From assembly GCF_017874035.1 (NCBI RefSeq), contig NZ_JAGGKV010000007.1, positions 186,001-250,000 of the forward strand: DNA of 64,000 bases, given 5' to 3'. Below, piece after piece: positions 35,318 to 43,639 of this stretch. Positions within the stretch are counted from its first letter, which is position 1. Each line of letters opens with the position of its first letter. Made by a program: the position numbers and the translations under genes. Origin of the DNA: Paenibacillus aceris (lineage in GTDB: Bacteria > Bacillota > Bacilli > Paenibacillales > NBRC-103111). A model generated the notes under the pieces. It saw only the letters and a list, made by a program, of their open reading frames with translations, was not told where the DNA came from and did no database searches.

Positions 35318-35355
35318 TGCTCCAATGACTAGAGAAGGTACTGTCAAAGCTAACG

Positions 35356-37128
35356 TCAAAGCGTGCTGACCTGACTGAATTGGTTGGCATACAATTCATA
35401 ATAATGCCCGCGAAGCGCCAGCAGCTCCTCGTGCGTGCCCCGTTCCACGATCTCACCGCCGTGGATGACCAGAATTGCACTCGCTTCGCGGATCGTGCTG
35501 AGCCGGTGGGCGATCACGAAGCTCGTGCGCCCTTTCATGAGAACGCCCATCGCCTGCTGGATGTGCAGTTCCGTACGCGTGTCGACGGAGCTCGTCGCCT
35601 CGTCGAGCACGAGAATCGCGGGGTCGGCGAGAATCGCCCGCGCGATGGTCAGCAGCTGCCGCTGGCCTTGACTCAGGTTGCCGCCTCCGGCGGTCAACAT
35701 GGCGTCATAGCCGTTTGGCAGCTTGCGAATGAACCCGTCCGCGTTCGCCAGCTTCGCGGCGGCTTCGACTTCTTCGTCCGTCGCGTCCAAGCGGCCGAAG
35801 CGGATATTTTCTCGGACCGTATCCGAGAACAGGTACACATCCTGCAGCACGATGCCGAGGCGGCTGCGCAGACTGTCCTTGTCGAGGCTGCGAATATCGC
35901 GGCCATCGATCGTGATGGAGCCCTCGCCGACATCGTAGAAGCGGGTCAGCAGGTTGATGATCGTCGTTTTGCCGGCACCCGTCGGGCCAACTAAAGCAAT
36001 CAGATCGCCGGGCTCTGCGGCGAACGAAACACCGCTAAGCGTAGGCACGTCATCCGTGTAACGGAAGGAGACATTTTGAAAAACAACCTCGCCCTTAACG
36101 TCCGTTAGCTGCTCGGCACTCGGGTTCGCATCGTATTCCGTCTCGCGATCCATCACTTCAAACACACGCTCAGCCCCCGCAATGCCGGACTGTATCATAT
36201 TATACTGATTGGCGAGGTCGTTGATCGGACGGCTGAACTGTTTGGAATAGTTCAGAAAGCTAATAATAACGCCAACCATCGTCCAACTCTGGAGCACCAT
36301 CCAGCCGCCGATAGCGGCCAGCAAAATAAAACTGAAATGATTGATCATATTCATGCTCGGCCCCATCATGCCCGAAAGCTGCTGGGCGCCTGTGCCGGCA
36401 GCACGAAGCTGCTTATTGATCGTATCGAGCTGACGGACAGTCGCGGCTTCGCGGCGAAATGTTTTGACCACCTTTTGCCCGGAAATCGATTCTTCAATTA
36501 GACCGTTGAGCTCGCCGAGCCGCTGCTGCTGCTCTTTGAACAAGCGCTGCGTGTGTCTCGTGATTTGCTTCGTTGTGAAGAGGACGATTGGAACGGTAAT
36601 CAACGCGATGAGCGTAAGCCAAATATTCAAAGTAATCATCATGATAAAAGATCCAGCAATCATAATGATACTTGTGATGATCTGCGTTAAATTTTGGCTG
36701 AGCGTAGTGGCAACGTTGTCGACATCATTCGTCGTGCGGCTCATAAGCTCCCCGTGAGATGTCTTGTCGAAATAGCTAATCGGCAGCTTGTGCAGGTGAC
36801 GAAACAGATCCTGCCTCATTTCCCAAACGGTCCGCTGAGATACCCCGGCCATGACATAGGACTGGATCCACGTCGCGGCGCCGCTGAACAAATAGCAACC
36901 AAGCAAAAGGAGACAGAGTCCGAGCAGTCCGCTCCGATCCCGCGGTACGATGTAATCGTCAATTGCGACGCCGATTAAATAAGGTCCGAGCAGGGCAAGG
37001 CCGCTGCCGAGGACGGTAAGGATAATAACGGTGAGCAATCCGGCACGTTGATGCTGAAGATAACCCCACATGCGAAGGAGGGTTGCGCCAATGTGCTTGG
37101 CGCGTGGCGGTGTCTGCTTTTTAGCCAT
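35356..37128 (-). CDS. Heterodimeric ABC exporter subunit 2 (membrane + ATPase)
   Basis: A longer open frame exists, but the ATG at 37128 has AAGGAG about 10 nt upstream and gives the normal exporter start (AKKQTPPRAKHIGATLLRMW). The 590-residue protein has a six-helix ABC membrane domain and an ATPase with Walker A GPTGAGKTTIINLL, signature LSQGQRQLLTIARAI and Walker B ILVLDEATSSVD with the catalytic Glu. It overlaps the partner gene by 8 nt. Drug or lipid export is the likely role. Confidence 0.92.
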   Translation of the reverse strand: MAKKQTPPRAKHIGATLLRMWGYLQHQRAGLLTVIILTVLGSGLALLGPYLIGVAIDDYIVPRDRSGLLGLCLLLLGCYLFSGAATWIQSYVMAGVSQRTVWEMRQDLFRHLHKLPISYFDKTSHGELMSRTTNDVDNVATTLSQNLTQIITSIIMIAGSFIMMITLNIWLTLIALITVPIVLFTTKQITRHTQRLFKEQQQRLGELNGLIEESISGQKVVKTFRREAATVRQLDTINKQLRAAGTGAQQLSGMMGPSMNMINHFSFILLAAIGGWMVLQSWTMVGVIISFLNYSKQFSRPINDLANQYNMIQSGIAGAERVFEVMDRETEYDANPSAEQLTDVKGEVVFQNVSFRYTDDVPTLSGVSFAAEPGDLIALVGPTGAGKTTIINLLTRFYDVGEGSITIDGRDIRSLDKDSLRSRLGIVLQDVYLFSDTVRENIRFGRLDATDEEVEAAAKLANADGFIRKLPNGYDAMLTAGGGNLSQGQRQLLTIARAILADPAILVLDEATSSVDTRTELHIQQAMGVLMKGRTSFVIAHRLSTIREASAILVIHGGEIVERGTHEELLALRGHYYELYANQFSQVSTL

Positions 37129-38896
37129 GAAGGGCAGTCTCCTTTCCTTGCTGGGAGCGGTAAATGTCTTGATATATGGCGCTTGTAGCCAGCAGCTCCT
37201 TGTGGGTTCCGCGTGCGGAGATGCGTCCTTCATCCAGAACCAGAATTTGATCGGCGTGCAGAACCGATGAGACGCGCTGCGCAATAATGATGCGAGTGCT
37301 GCCGGCCATCAAGTCTTGCAAGGAACGCTGGATGCGTTTTTCCGTGCCAAGATCGATGGCGCTGGTGCTATCGTCCAGCACAAGGAGCGGCGACCGCATA
37401 AGCAGAGCTCGCGCTATCGCGATTCGCTGCTTTTGACCGCCGGACAGATTCACGCCGCGCTGTCCCAGCTTGGCTTCATAGCCCTCGGGCAACCGGCGGA
37501 TGAAGCTATCGGCTTCGGCGGCACGGGCGGCTGCTTCGATTTCGGCCTCAGAGGCCTCCGGCTTGCCAAAAAGAATGTTGTCGCGGATCGTGCCGCTAAA
37601 CAAAATGGACTGCTGCAGCACGATTCCGATTTGACTGCGGAGCTGTTCCACGGGCATTTCTTTAATATCAACGCCATTCAGCCGGATCTGCCCTTTCGTT
37701 GCGTCATAGAGACGCGGGATCAAGCTGACGAGTGTTGATTTACCAGAGCCGGTCGCTCCGAGAATACCGATCGTTTGGCCTGGCAGCACTTTGAAGGAAA
37801 CATCCTCGAGAACGGGCTGGTCGGGAGCCGACTCGTAGACGAAGGAGACATGCTCAAATTCGAGCTCGCAACCGGTTGCTGGTAAGGTGCGCGTAGACGG
37901 CTGCTCCCGCTGCTCGTCTTGCTGGTCATGGTCTTGCACAGGCTCGTTCATGTCCGGTTCTGTATGCAACACTTCACAGATGCGCTCGGCGGAAACTTGG
38001 GCACGAGAAATATTCATCAGTGTATTGCTGATAGAAACAAGCGAATACAAAACCTGAGTGATATAGATGATAAAAGCGGCCAAATCACCAATCGCCATAG
38101 AGCCGCTCCAGATCTGTCCGCCACCGAACCAAAGAACCGCGACAATGCTCATGTTCAAAATCAATGTCATTAGCGGGCCGCTTGTAGCCAGGGCGCGAGC
38201 GGAGCTGAGACTGGCGTCCAGCAAGGCTGTATTTGCTTTGCCGAAGCGGGTCCGCTCGAAGGCGGCGCGAACGAAAGCTTTGATCACGCGAATGCCTGTG
38301 GTACTTTCCTGCATAACGGTGTTGACGCGATCGAGTCTAGCCTGCATCATGCGAAAAAGCGGGGTAGACCGTTTCATCAACAGATACAAAATAACGAATT
38401 GAATCGGGACGACAGCCAGTAAAATCAAGGAAAGCCGCGGCGAAATGACAATCGCCATGATGATGCTGCCGATAAGCAGCGAGGCTTCCCGGGTAAATTG
38501 GCGCAGAAGGATTTGCAGGATATTCAGCATTTGCATCACATCGCCGGTTAAGCGGGTGATCAGCGACCCCGTTGAAAACGTGTCCAGCTGCCGGAACGAG
38601 AAGGATTGTACTTTCTCAAATACGCTCAACCGCAGGTCTGCGCCGAAGCTCTGGGCGGCTTTTACTGTAAAAAACGTACAGCCCACCCCGCCGACAAGCC
38701 CGACAAGTGCGACTCCCAACATATGCAAGCCCGTTGACCACACTAAGGCGAGATTGCCTTCGGCAACCCCATGATTCACAATGGCCGCCATGAGGCGGGG
38801 CTGAGATAGGTCCATGCAGACCTCCATCACCATCAACAAGGGGGCAAGCAGTGTAATCAGCCAATAAGGTTTAACAAACGATCGTAGTTTCCACAT
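37121..38896 (-). CDS. Heterodimeric ABC exporter subunit 1 (membrane + ATPase)
   Basis: The 591-residue half-transporter has a six-helix membrane domain and an ATPase with Walker A GATGSGKSTLVSLI, signature LSGGQKQRIAIARAL and Walker B LLVLDDSTSAIDLGTE. The Asp in place of the catalytic Glu after Walker B makes this the degenerate site of a heterodimer; the partner has Glu. It lies 40 bp after the MarR gene. MarR-ABC-ABC operons usually export toxic compounds and respond to them. Confidence 0.92.
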   Translation of the reverse strand: MWKLRSFVKPYWLITLLAPLLMVMEVCMDLSQPRLMAAIVNHGVAEGNLALVWSTGLHMLGVALVGLVGGVGCTFFTVKAAQSFGADLRLSVFEKVQSFSFRQLDTFSTGSLITRLTGDVMQMLNILQILLRQFTREASLLIGSIIMAIVISPRLSLILLAVVPIQFVILYLLMKRSTPLFRMMQARLDRVNTVMQESTTGIRVIKAFVRAAFERTRFGKANTALLDASLSSARALATSGPLMTLILNMSIVAVLWFGGGQIWSGSMAIGDLAAFIIYITQVLYSLVSISNTLMNISRAQVSAERICEVLHTEPDMNEPVQDHDQQDEQREQPSTRTLPATGCELEFEHVSFVYESAPDQPVLEDVSFKVLPGQTIGILGATGSGKSTLVSLIPRLYDATKGQIRLNGVDIKEMPVEQLRSQIGIVLQQSILFSGTIRDNILFGKPEASEAEIEAAARAAEADSFIRRLPEGYEAKLGQRGVNLSGGQKQRIAIARALLMRSPLLVLDDSTSAIDLGTEKRIQRSLQDLMAGSTRIIIAQRVSSVLHADQILVLDEGRISARGTHKELLATSAIYQDIYRSQQGKETALHG

Positions 38897-38918
38897 CGCA
38901 AGATATCCTTTCTTTTGT

Positions 38919-38935
38919 TTGTCGGCTAACTAATT
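38919..38935. promoter_or_regulatory. Candidate MarR site between marR and the ABC genes
   Basis: TTGTCGGCTAACTAATT shares GTCGGCTAA-TAAT with the site at 39396-39412. It lies between the regulator stop and the first ABC gene. Confidence 0.45.
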
Positions 38936-39376
38936 TTATTCCTCTTTGGGGCGTAGATTTTCCTGCATTTGAAGCAGTAGGCGACGGAATAAAAGGATCT
39001 CCTCCGGTAAAAAATGCGAAAAGGTTTGCTCATCTGTCGCCTTAATCGCTTCCTTGACATGGACGGTGACTTCCCTGCCTTTATCCGTTAGATAGACGCG
39101 AGTAACGCGCTGATCATCGGGGTCGGGCCGGCGTTCTACAAGTCCTGTTTTCTCCATGCGGTCTACCATCACCGTTAGGGTTGCGGGCTTATTGTGAATG
39201 CGCTCGGCGAGCTCGCGTTGGCTGAGGCCGTCTTCGACGGACAAGGCAAGCAGCAAAGGGGGCTGACCGGGATAAACGTCGTACGGATGAATGATCTGAT
39301 CGATCGTCCGGCGGTGCATTTTCAGCAAATGAGACATCATATGTGTGAGTGATTCAGGGTTCGGGTGACGCGACAA
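38936..39376 (-). CDS. MarR-family regulator of the ABC exporter operon
   Basis: The 146-residue protein has a MarR winged helix (GLSQRELAERIHNKPATLTV, MVDRMEKTGLVERRPDPDDQ, RVYLTDKG) between dimerisation helices. The start is TTG with AGGAGG 8 nt upstream. It precedes the two ABC exporter genes in one operon, and a TTAGTCGGCTAATTAAT motif lies just upstream of its start, suggesting autoregulation. Confidence 0.9.
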   Translation of the reverse strand: MSRHPNPESLTHMMSHLLKMHRRTIDQIIHPYDVYPGQPPLLLALSVEDGLSQRELAERIHNKPATLTVMVDRMEKTGLVERRPDPDDQRVTRVYLTDKGREVTVHVKEAIKATDEQTFSHFLPEEILLFRRLLLQMQENLRPKEE

Positions 39377-39395
39377 CGGAATATCCTCCTTTTAC

Positions 39396-39412
39396 TTAGT
39401 CGGCTAATTAAT
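39396..39412. promoter_or_regulatory. Candidate MarR autoregulatory operator
   Basis: TTAGTCGGCTAATTAAT contains the dyad TTAG-N4-CTAA and lies 20 bp upstream of the marR start. Similar to the motif at 38919-38935. Confidence 0.5.
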
Positions 39413-39539
39413 ATCTTAGATAGGTCTTCCCCTCCTGTCAATACGGTATTTCACTTTGCGAATCATATAAAATGATCTTTGCGCGGCTTGGCATTTTTCA
39501 GTTATTGTATAGATAAGGCATAAAGGAGAGTGGAAGGAA

Positions 39540-39653
39540 ATGACGAGTGCTATCATTTGGGGCATAATTGCCCTTGTTATCATACTTGGGGCCACGTTCT
39601 GGGTAACGCGGAAAGCCTACTCCCGCAGATGGGATGAAGAGGATCAGGATTAA
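39540..39653 (+). CDS. Small single-pass membrane protein (37 residues, YtzI-like)
   Basis: ATG at 39540 with AGGAGAG and GGAAGG upstream opens a 37-codon frame: a hydrophobic helix (IIWGIIALVIILGATFW), then VTRKAYSRRW and an acidic tail. The helix plus TRKAY-like segment resembles the small YtzI-type proteins of Bacillus. Its function is unknown. It is divergent from the marR gene and stands alone. Confidence 0.7.
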   Translation: MTSAIIWGIIALVIILGATFWVTRKAYSRRWDEEDQD

Positions 39654-39735
39654 GATGAAGAGAAGCGTTCTCCCTCTAGTCAGGTATGCGCTTTCTTGCT
39701 ATGATTGAAACAGCAAACATAAAGGTGGCTGGCCG

Positions 39736-40098
39736 ATGAACCGAGTAGAGGCCGAATTCAGTAATCTGGTCAAAGCTTATCGCAAAAAGCATATGGGTAA
39801 AGGGCCGGAGCGTGTGATAACGACTTTTTGCAAGTGTTGGGCGATCTGCGAGATGGCGGGCAACCTTTCTCCGGTGGAGAAATTTATGGCGAAGACGGGC
39901 GATGGCAGACAAATGCTCCGCACGGCTCGCACGGAAATGGTTAAAGAGATGTATCGTGACCATCCTCCCGTGGAGATGGAAGAATTGCTTGGCGCAAAGT
40001 TCGTCCAGCTGTTCGTTGACATCGACATTGAGCAGGATTTGGGGATGTCGGTATTCGTCTTTGATCAGGATTTGGAAAAGAAGTTTGGCGGGAAGTAA
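39736..40098 (+). CDS. DUF2294 protein next to formate-dehydrogenase-like genes
   Basis: The 120-residue protein fits DUF2294: N-terminal VKAYRKKHMGKGPERVITTF, central EMAGNLSPVEKFMA, and MLRTARTEMVKEMYRDHPPV. Such genes are often found near formate-dehydrogenase-like or respiratory genes in Bacillota, as here, but the biochemical role is unknown. AAGGTGG precedes the ATG. Confidence 0.8.
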   Translation: MNRVEAEFSNLVKAYRKKHMGKGPERVITTFCKCWAICEMAGNLSPVEKFMAKTGDGRQMLRTARTEMVKEMYRDHPPVEMEELLGAKFVQLFVDIDIEQDLGMSVFVFDQDLEKKFGGK

Positions 40099-40347
40099 GC
40101 CGTGACTGACAATGGCTGATCAGTGAATTACGCGGTAAACGTGACGCTAGGCAAGATTGGCTTGGCATGACATATACATAGTAAAGGTGCTTGGCACTTG
40201 GTAGCGAACCTGCCGGAGACTAACCACTGTGAAACATCGCTTGAGACTTCCCCGTTGAGGAGGCCTATAGGGCGTGTTTTGCGGTGGTTTTTTGCTTAAT
40301 ACACACATGCATATCCAACCGATTACACAATAAAGGAGCTGCTCAAA
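40099..40347 (+). other. Long leader before the molybdoenzyme gene, possibly structured
   Basis: The 249 bases hold no convincing gene. Short complementary segments occur (CCAC at 40222-40226 with GTGG before a six-T run near 40290), as in a riboswitch followed by a terminator, but no known aptamer consensus is matched by eye. The AAAGGAG of the next gene is at its end. Confidence 0.35.
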
Positions 40348-42705
40348 ATGGGAAAAACGAAGCACACCGGGCCAATCAAGCTGCCCGCCAAACCTGATCC
40401 GAAGCTGTGGGTCAGCAAAGTGCCGTTCGGACTCGGTAAAGTAAAGCCGCAGCATATTCGGGAAACGGCAAAAATCGCCTGGCAGAATCGGGATAATCTC
40501 CCGTATGCCTACCGGATTCTGACACAGGGAGTATGCGACGGCTGCGCGCTCGGGGTGTCCGGGCTGTACGACCAGACGCTGGCGGGGCCGCATCTCTGCA
40601 CAACGCGGCTCAACGTACTGCGGCTGAACACGATGCCGGCGATCCGCGAGGAGCTGCTCCATGCAGACATCGATGAGCTGAGCCGCATGAGCAGCTCCGA
40701 ACTCAGGCAGCTAGGGCGTATTCCATATCCGCTCATCCGCAGGAAGGGCGAGCGGAGGTTCAGCCGCGCCACATGGGATGAGGCGATGGACACCATCGCG
40801 GCGAAGGCTCGGGCGATTGATCCGAAGCAGATGGCTTTTTATTTGACGGCTCGCGGGATTACGAACGAGTCGTATTATGTGGCAGCGAAAGCTGCGAGGC
40901 TGCTCGGCACGAACAACATCGACAACGCTTCGCGCATCTGCCACTCGCCGTCGAAGACGGCCTTGAAGCGCTCCGTCGGCGTAGGCGCTTCGACCTGCAA
41001 TTACAAGGACTGGATCGGCACGGACGTCCTTGTGTTCTGGGGCAGTGTGGCCGCGAATAATCAGCCGGTCTCGACGAAGTACATGTATGCGGCCAAACGC
41101 AAAGGGACGAAGATCATTGTCATTAACCCGTACTACGAGCCGTCTATGGAGCAGTACTGGATTCCTTCCATTCCCGAATCGGCGTTATTCGGGACAAAGC
41201 TTGCCGACGATGTGTACCAAGTGAACATCGGCGGAGACATTGCCTTCATGAACGGCGTCATGAAAGTCTGGTTCGAGATGGAGGAGGCCGCGCCCGGCTC
41301 CGCCATTGACCATGCGTTCGTGCAGGCGCACACGAACGGCTACGAGCGGCTGCGCGCCCACGTAGCGCAGCAGGATTGGACGACGATAGAGCAGTCGTCC
41401 GGGCTCTCCCGCGAACGCATGCGCGAGTTCGCGCAGCTGCTGGCGCGTGCCGCCTCCGCGGTTTTCGTGTGGAGCATGGGGCTCACACAGCACCGCTTCG
41501 GTACGGACAACATTTCGCAGGTGGCGAATCTTGCCCTCCTGCGGGGCTTCCTCGGCCGCGAGCACTGCGGGCTGATGCCCATCCGCGGCCACAGCGGCGT
41601 GCAGGGCTCCGGCGAAATGGGCGCGGATCCCTTCTCCCTGCCCGGCGGCGACATAAGCAGCGCCGCCGACCGCAGCCGCATCGAGCAGCTCTGGGGCTTC
41701 GAGCTGCCGAGCTGGCAGGGTGACATCGTCGGTGTTACCCTGGAGAACGCGCTCCTGCCCGAGGAGCAGGAGCGGAAGCTCCGGTTGTTTTACACATCCG
41801 GAGGCAACTTCCTGGAGACGATGCCCGATCCGGCATTCGTCCGCGAAGCCCTAACTGCTGTCGACGTCCGTGTTCATCAGGACATCATTCTGAACACCTC
41901 CACGCTGCTGGACGCGCGGGAGGCCGTCGTGGTGCTGCCGGCGATGACGCGCTACGAGCAGCCCGGGGGAGGCACATCCACCTCGACGGAGCGGATGGTC
42001 TACTTCTCGCCCGAGATCGCCGGACCGCGCATCGGCGAGGCTCGCGCGGAGTGGGCGATCTACGCCGATCTCGTCCGCCGCGTGAAGCCCGAGGCTGCCG
42101 CTCAGCATCTGGGCTGCGGCAGCGCCGAAGCCATCCGCGCGGAAATCGCCCTGGCCGCGCCAAGCTACAACGGCATCCAGCACCTGCGTGAGCGCGGTGA
42201 TGTGTTTCAATACGGCGGCGCGTGGCTGTGCGAGGACGGCGTCTGTCCGACGCCGGATGGCCGCGGCGCGCTGCTGCCGATCGAGCTCCCGCAGCTGCGG
42301 AAGCCGGAGGGGCATTTTGCCGTGACGACGCGGCGCGGCAAGCAGTTCAATTCGATGATCTACAGCGACATCGATCCGTTCAATGAGGCGGATCGCTACG
42401 ATGTGCTGATCCATCCTGGGGATGCGGCACCTCTTGCACTAAGCGAAGGGGAGGCGATTGTGGTCTACAACCGGTTCGGCAGCATGCACGGCCGTGTCAA
42501 ATTGGCCGAGGTCAAAACCGGCAACATTGAAGTCCACTGGCCCGAGGGAAACAGCTTGATCCCCAAAGGTGTCTACGAGCAATATGCGGGCATCCCGGAA
42601 TATAATACGGCAGTTATCGTTGAGAAAGCAGAAACGTATCATGCCCACAAGGATACGCGATACGTGGAGAAGCGGATTGAAGAGTTGGAGATTGAAGCGG
42701 GGTGA
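40348..42705 (+). CDS. FdhF/YdeP-family molybdopterin oxidoreductase
   Basis: The 785-residue protein is of the FdhF/YdeP (formate-dehydrogenase alpha-like) family. It begins with GVCDGCALGVSGL (Cys63, Cys66) rather than a full four-Cys ferredoxin motif, then has ARGITNESYYVAAKAARLLG, SRICHSPSKTALK and a C-terminal cofactor-binding domain (DRYDVLIHPGDAAPLALSEG). No electron-transfer subunits are adjacent, and the true substrate of this family is uncertain. The middle of the gene (about 41350-42330) is far more GC-rich than its ends. fdhD follows directly. Confidence 0.88.
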   Translation: MGKTKHTGPIKLPAKPDPKLWVSKVPFGLGKVKPQHIRETAKIAWQNRDNLPYAYRILTQGVCDGCALGVSGLYDQTLAGPHLCTTRLNVLRLNTMPAIREELLHADIDELSRMSSSELRQLGRIPYPLIRRKGERRFSRATWDEAMDTIAAKARAIDPKQMAFYLTARGITNESYYVAAKAARLLGTNNIDNASRICHSPSKTALKRSVGVGASTCNYKDWIGTDVLVFWGSVAANNQPVSTKYMYAAKRKGTKIIVINPYYEPSMEQYWIPSIPESALFGTKLADDVYQVNIGGDIAFMNGVMKVWFEMEEAAPGSAIDHAFVQAHTNGYERLRAHVAQQDWTTIEQSSGLSRERMREFAQLLARAASAVFVWSMGLTQHRFGTDNISQVANLALLRGFLGREHCGLMPIRGHSGVQGSGEMGADPFSLPGGDISSAADRSRIEQLWGFELPSWQGDIVGVTLENALLPEEQERKLRLFYTSGGNFLETMPDPAFVREALTAVDVRVHQDIILNTSTLLDAREAVVVLPAMTRYEQPGGGTSTSTERMVYFSPEIAGPRIGEARAEWAIYADLVRRVKPEAAAQHLGCGSAEAIRAEIALAAPSYNGIQHLRERGDVFQYGGAWLCEDGVCPTPDGRGALLPIELPQLRKPEGHFAVTTRRGKQFNSMIYSDIDPFNEADRYDVLIHPGDAAPLALSEGEAIVVYNRFGSMHGRVKLAEVKTGNIEVHWPEGNSLIPKGVYEQYAGIPEYNTAVIVEKAETYHAHKDTRYVEKRIEELEIEAG

Positions 42706-42710
42706 GAACG

Positions 42711-43544
42711 ATGGAGAATGAACAGGAACAGGATAAGGACCTTGGCGGTCCCGCGCTTTCATCAACGACAACGTGGTCGATATACCGTTATAACGGGACG
42801 GAGGTTCTCCCCCAGGAGGACACGATCGCTACAGAAGCACCGCTGACGATTAAGGTGGATGGGGAGGAGTTCGCAACGTTGGTGTACACGCCAACCGATA
42901 CGGTTGATCTGGTTACTGGATTTCTTGCTTCCGAGGGCTTGATTCGATTCGTCGATCAGATCGAGTCGCTGACGTTGGAAGAGCAGCGAGGCTTCGCGCA
43001 TGTGAAGTTGCGTCACCTACACCAGCTAAGCAGGACAATGGTGTCCAAACGGTTCATCGGCTCCTGCTGCGGCAAAAGCCGCCAGTTTTATTTTCACAAT
43101 GACGCCCGCACCGCTAAAACCGTTCGCACAAATCTTCAACTATCCGTAGAGCAGTGCTTTCATCTCATGAACCGTCTGCAGGAGCAATCGTCAGATTTTC
43201 GGGCGACAGGCGGCTTGCACAATGCAGCCCTTTGTACGGCGGATGAGCTTCTCTTGAGCAGATCGGATATCGGGCGCCATAATGCCTTGGATAAAATATT
43301 CGGCCACTTGCTGAGGCAGCGAATTCCCGTCCGGGATAAAGTGATTGCTTTTAGCGGAAGAGTCTCTTCTGAGGTCACTCTCAAGGCTGCCAAGATTGGA
43401 GTCGGCGTGTTGCTGTCGAAATCTGCCCCTACTGATTTGGCCCTTCAACTCGCTTGTGATCTAGGAATTACGGTCGTTGGCTTCATTCGAAGAGACCAAT
43501 TAACGGTCTACACCCATCCGCAGCGCATCCTGGAATGTCGATAA
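42711..43544 (+). CDS. fdhD: Formate dehydrogenase accessory sulfurtransferase FdhD
   Basis: The protein, about 277 residues, has the FdhD hallmark Cys pair in RFIGSCCGKSRQFYF, then TGGLHNAALC, SRSDIGRHNALDKIFGHLL and FSGRVSSEVTLKAAKIGVGV. FdhD passes sulfur from a desulfurase to the molybdenum cofactor of formate-dehydrogenase-like enzymes, so it fits the preceding gene. A GTG at 42702 overlaps the upstream stop; the ATG at 42711 has GGGGTGAG just before it and seems more likely. Confidence 0.94.
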   Translation: MENEQEQDKDLGGPALSSTTTWSIYRYNGTEVLPQEDTIATEAPLTIKVDGEEFATLVYTPTDTVDLVTGFLASEGLIRFVDQIESLTLEEQRGFAHVKLRHLHQLSRTMVSKRFIGSCCGKSRQFYFHNDARTAKTVRTNLQLSVEQCFHLMNRLQEQSSDFRATGGLHNAALCTADELLLSRSDIGRHNALDKIFGHLLRQRIPVRDKVIAFSGRVSSEVTLKAAKIGVGVLLSKSAPTDLALQLACDLGITVVGFIRRDQLTVYTHPQRILECR

Positions 43545-43566
43545 AAGCCCCTTTTTGTGGGAAAAT

Positions 43567-43595
43567 TTGTATTGTCTCTCTATCACAAATATGCT
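43567..43595 (+). promoter_or_regulatory. Promoter of the HtrA-type gene
   Basis: TTGTAT, a 17-bp spacer and TATGCT lie about 45 bp upstream of the start. Confidence 0.5.
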
Positions 43596-43639
43596 AGATT
43601 CTAGCTACTGTCATATTTTGTTAGGAGAGGAAAACCATC

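Noticed and set aside
40099..40347. Molybdenum-cofactor or other known riboswitch before the FdhF-like gene
   Set aside because: I could not fit the sequence to any known aptamer consensus, so I list it only as an undefined leader.
41376..42414. Overlapping ORFs on both strands within the molybdoenzyme gene
   Set aside because: High GC leaves few stops in all frames; only the plus frame of the enzyme shows family motifs.
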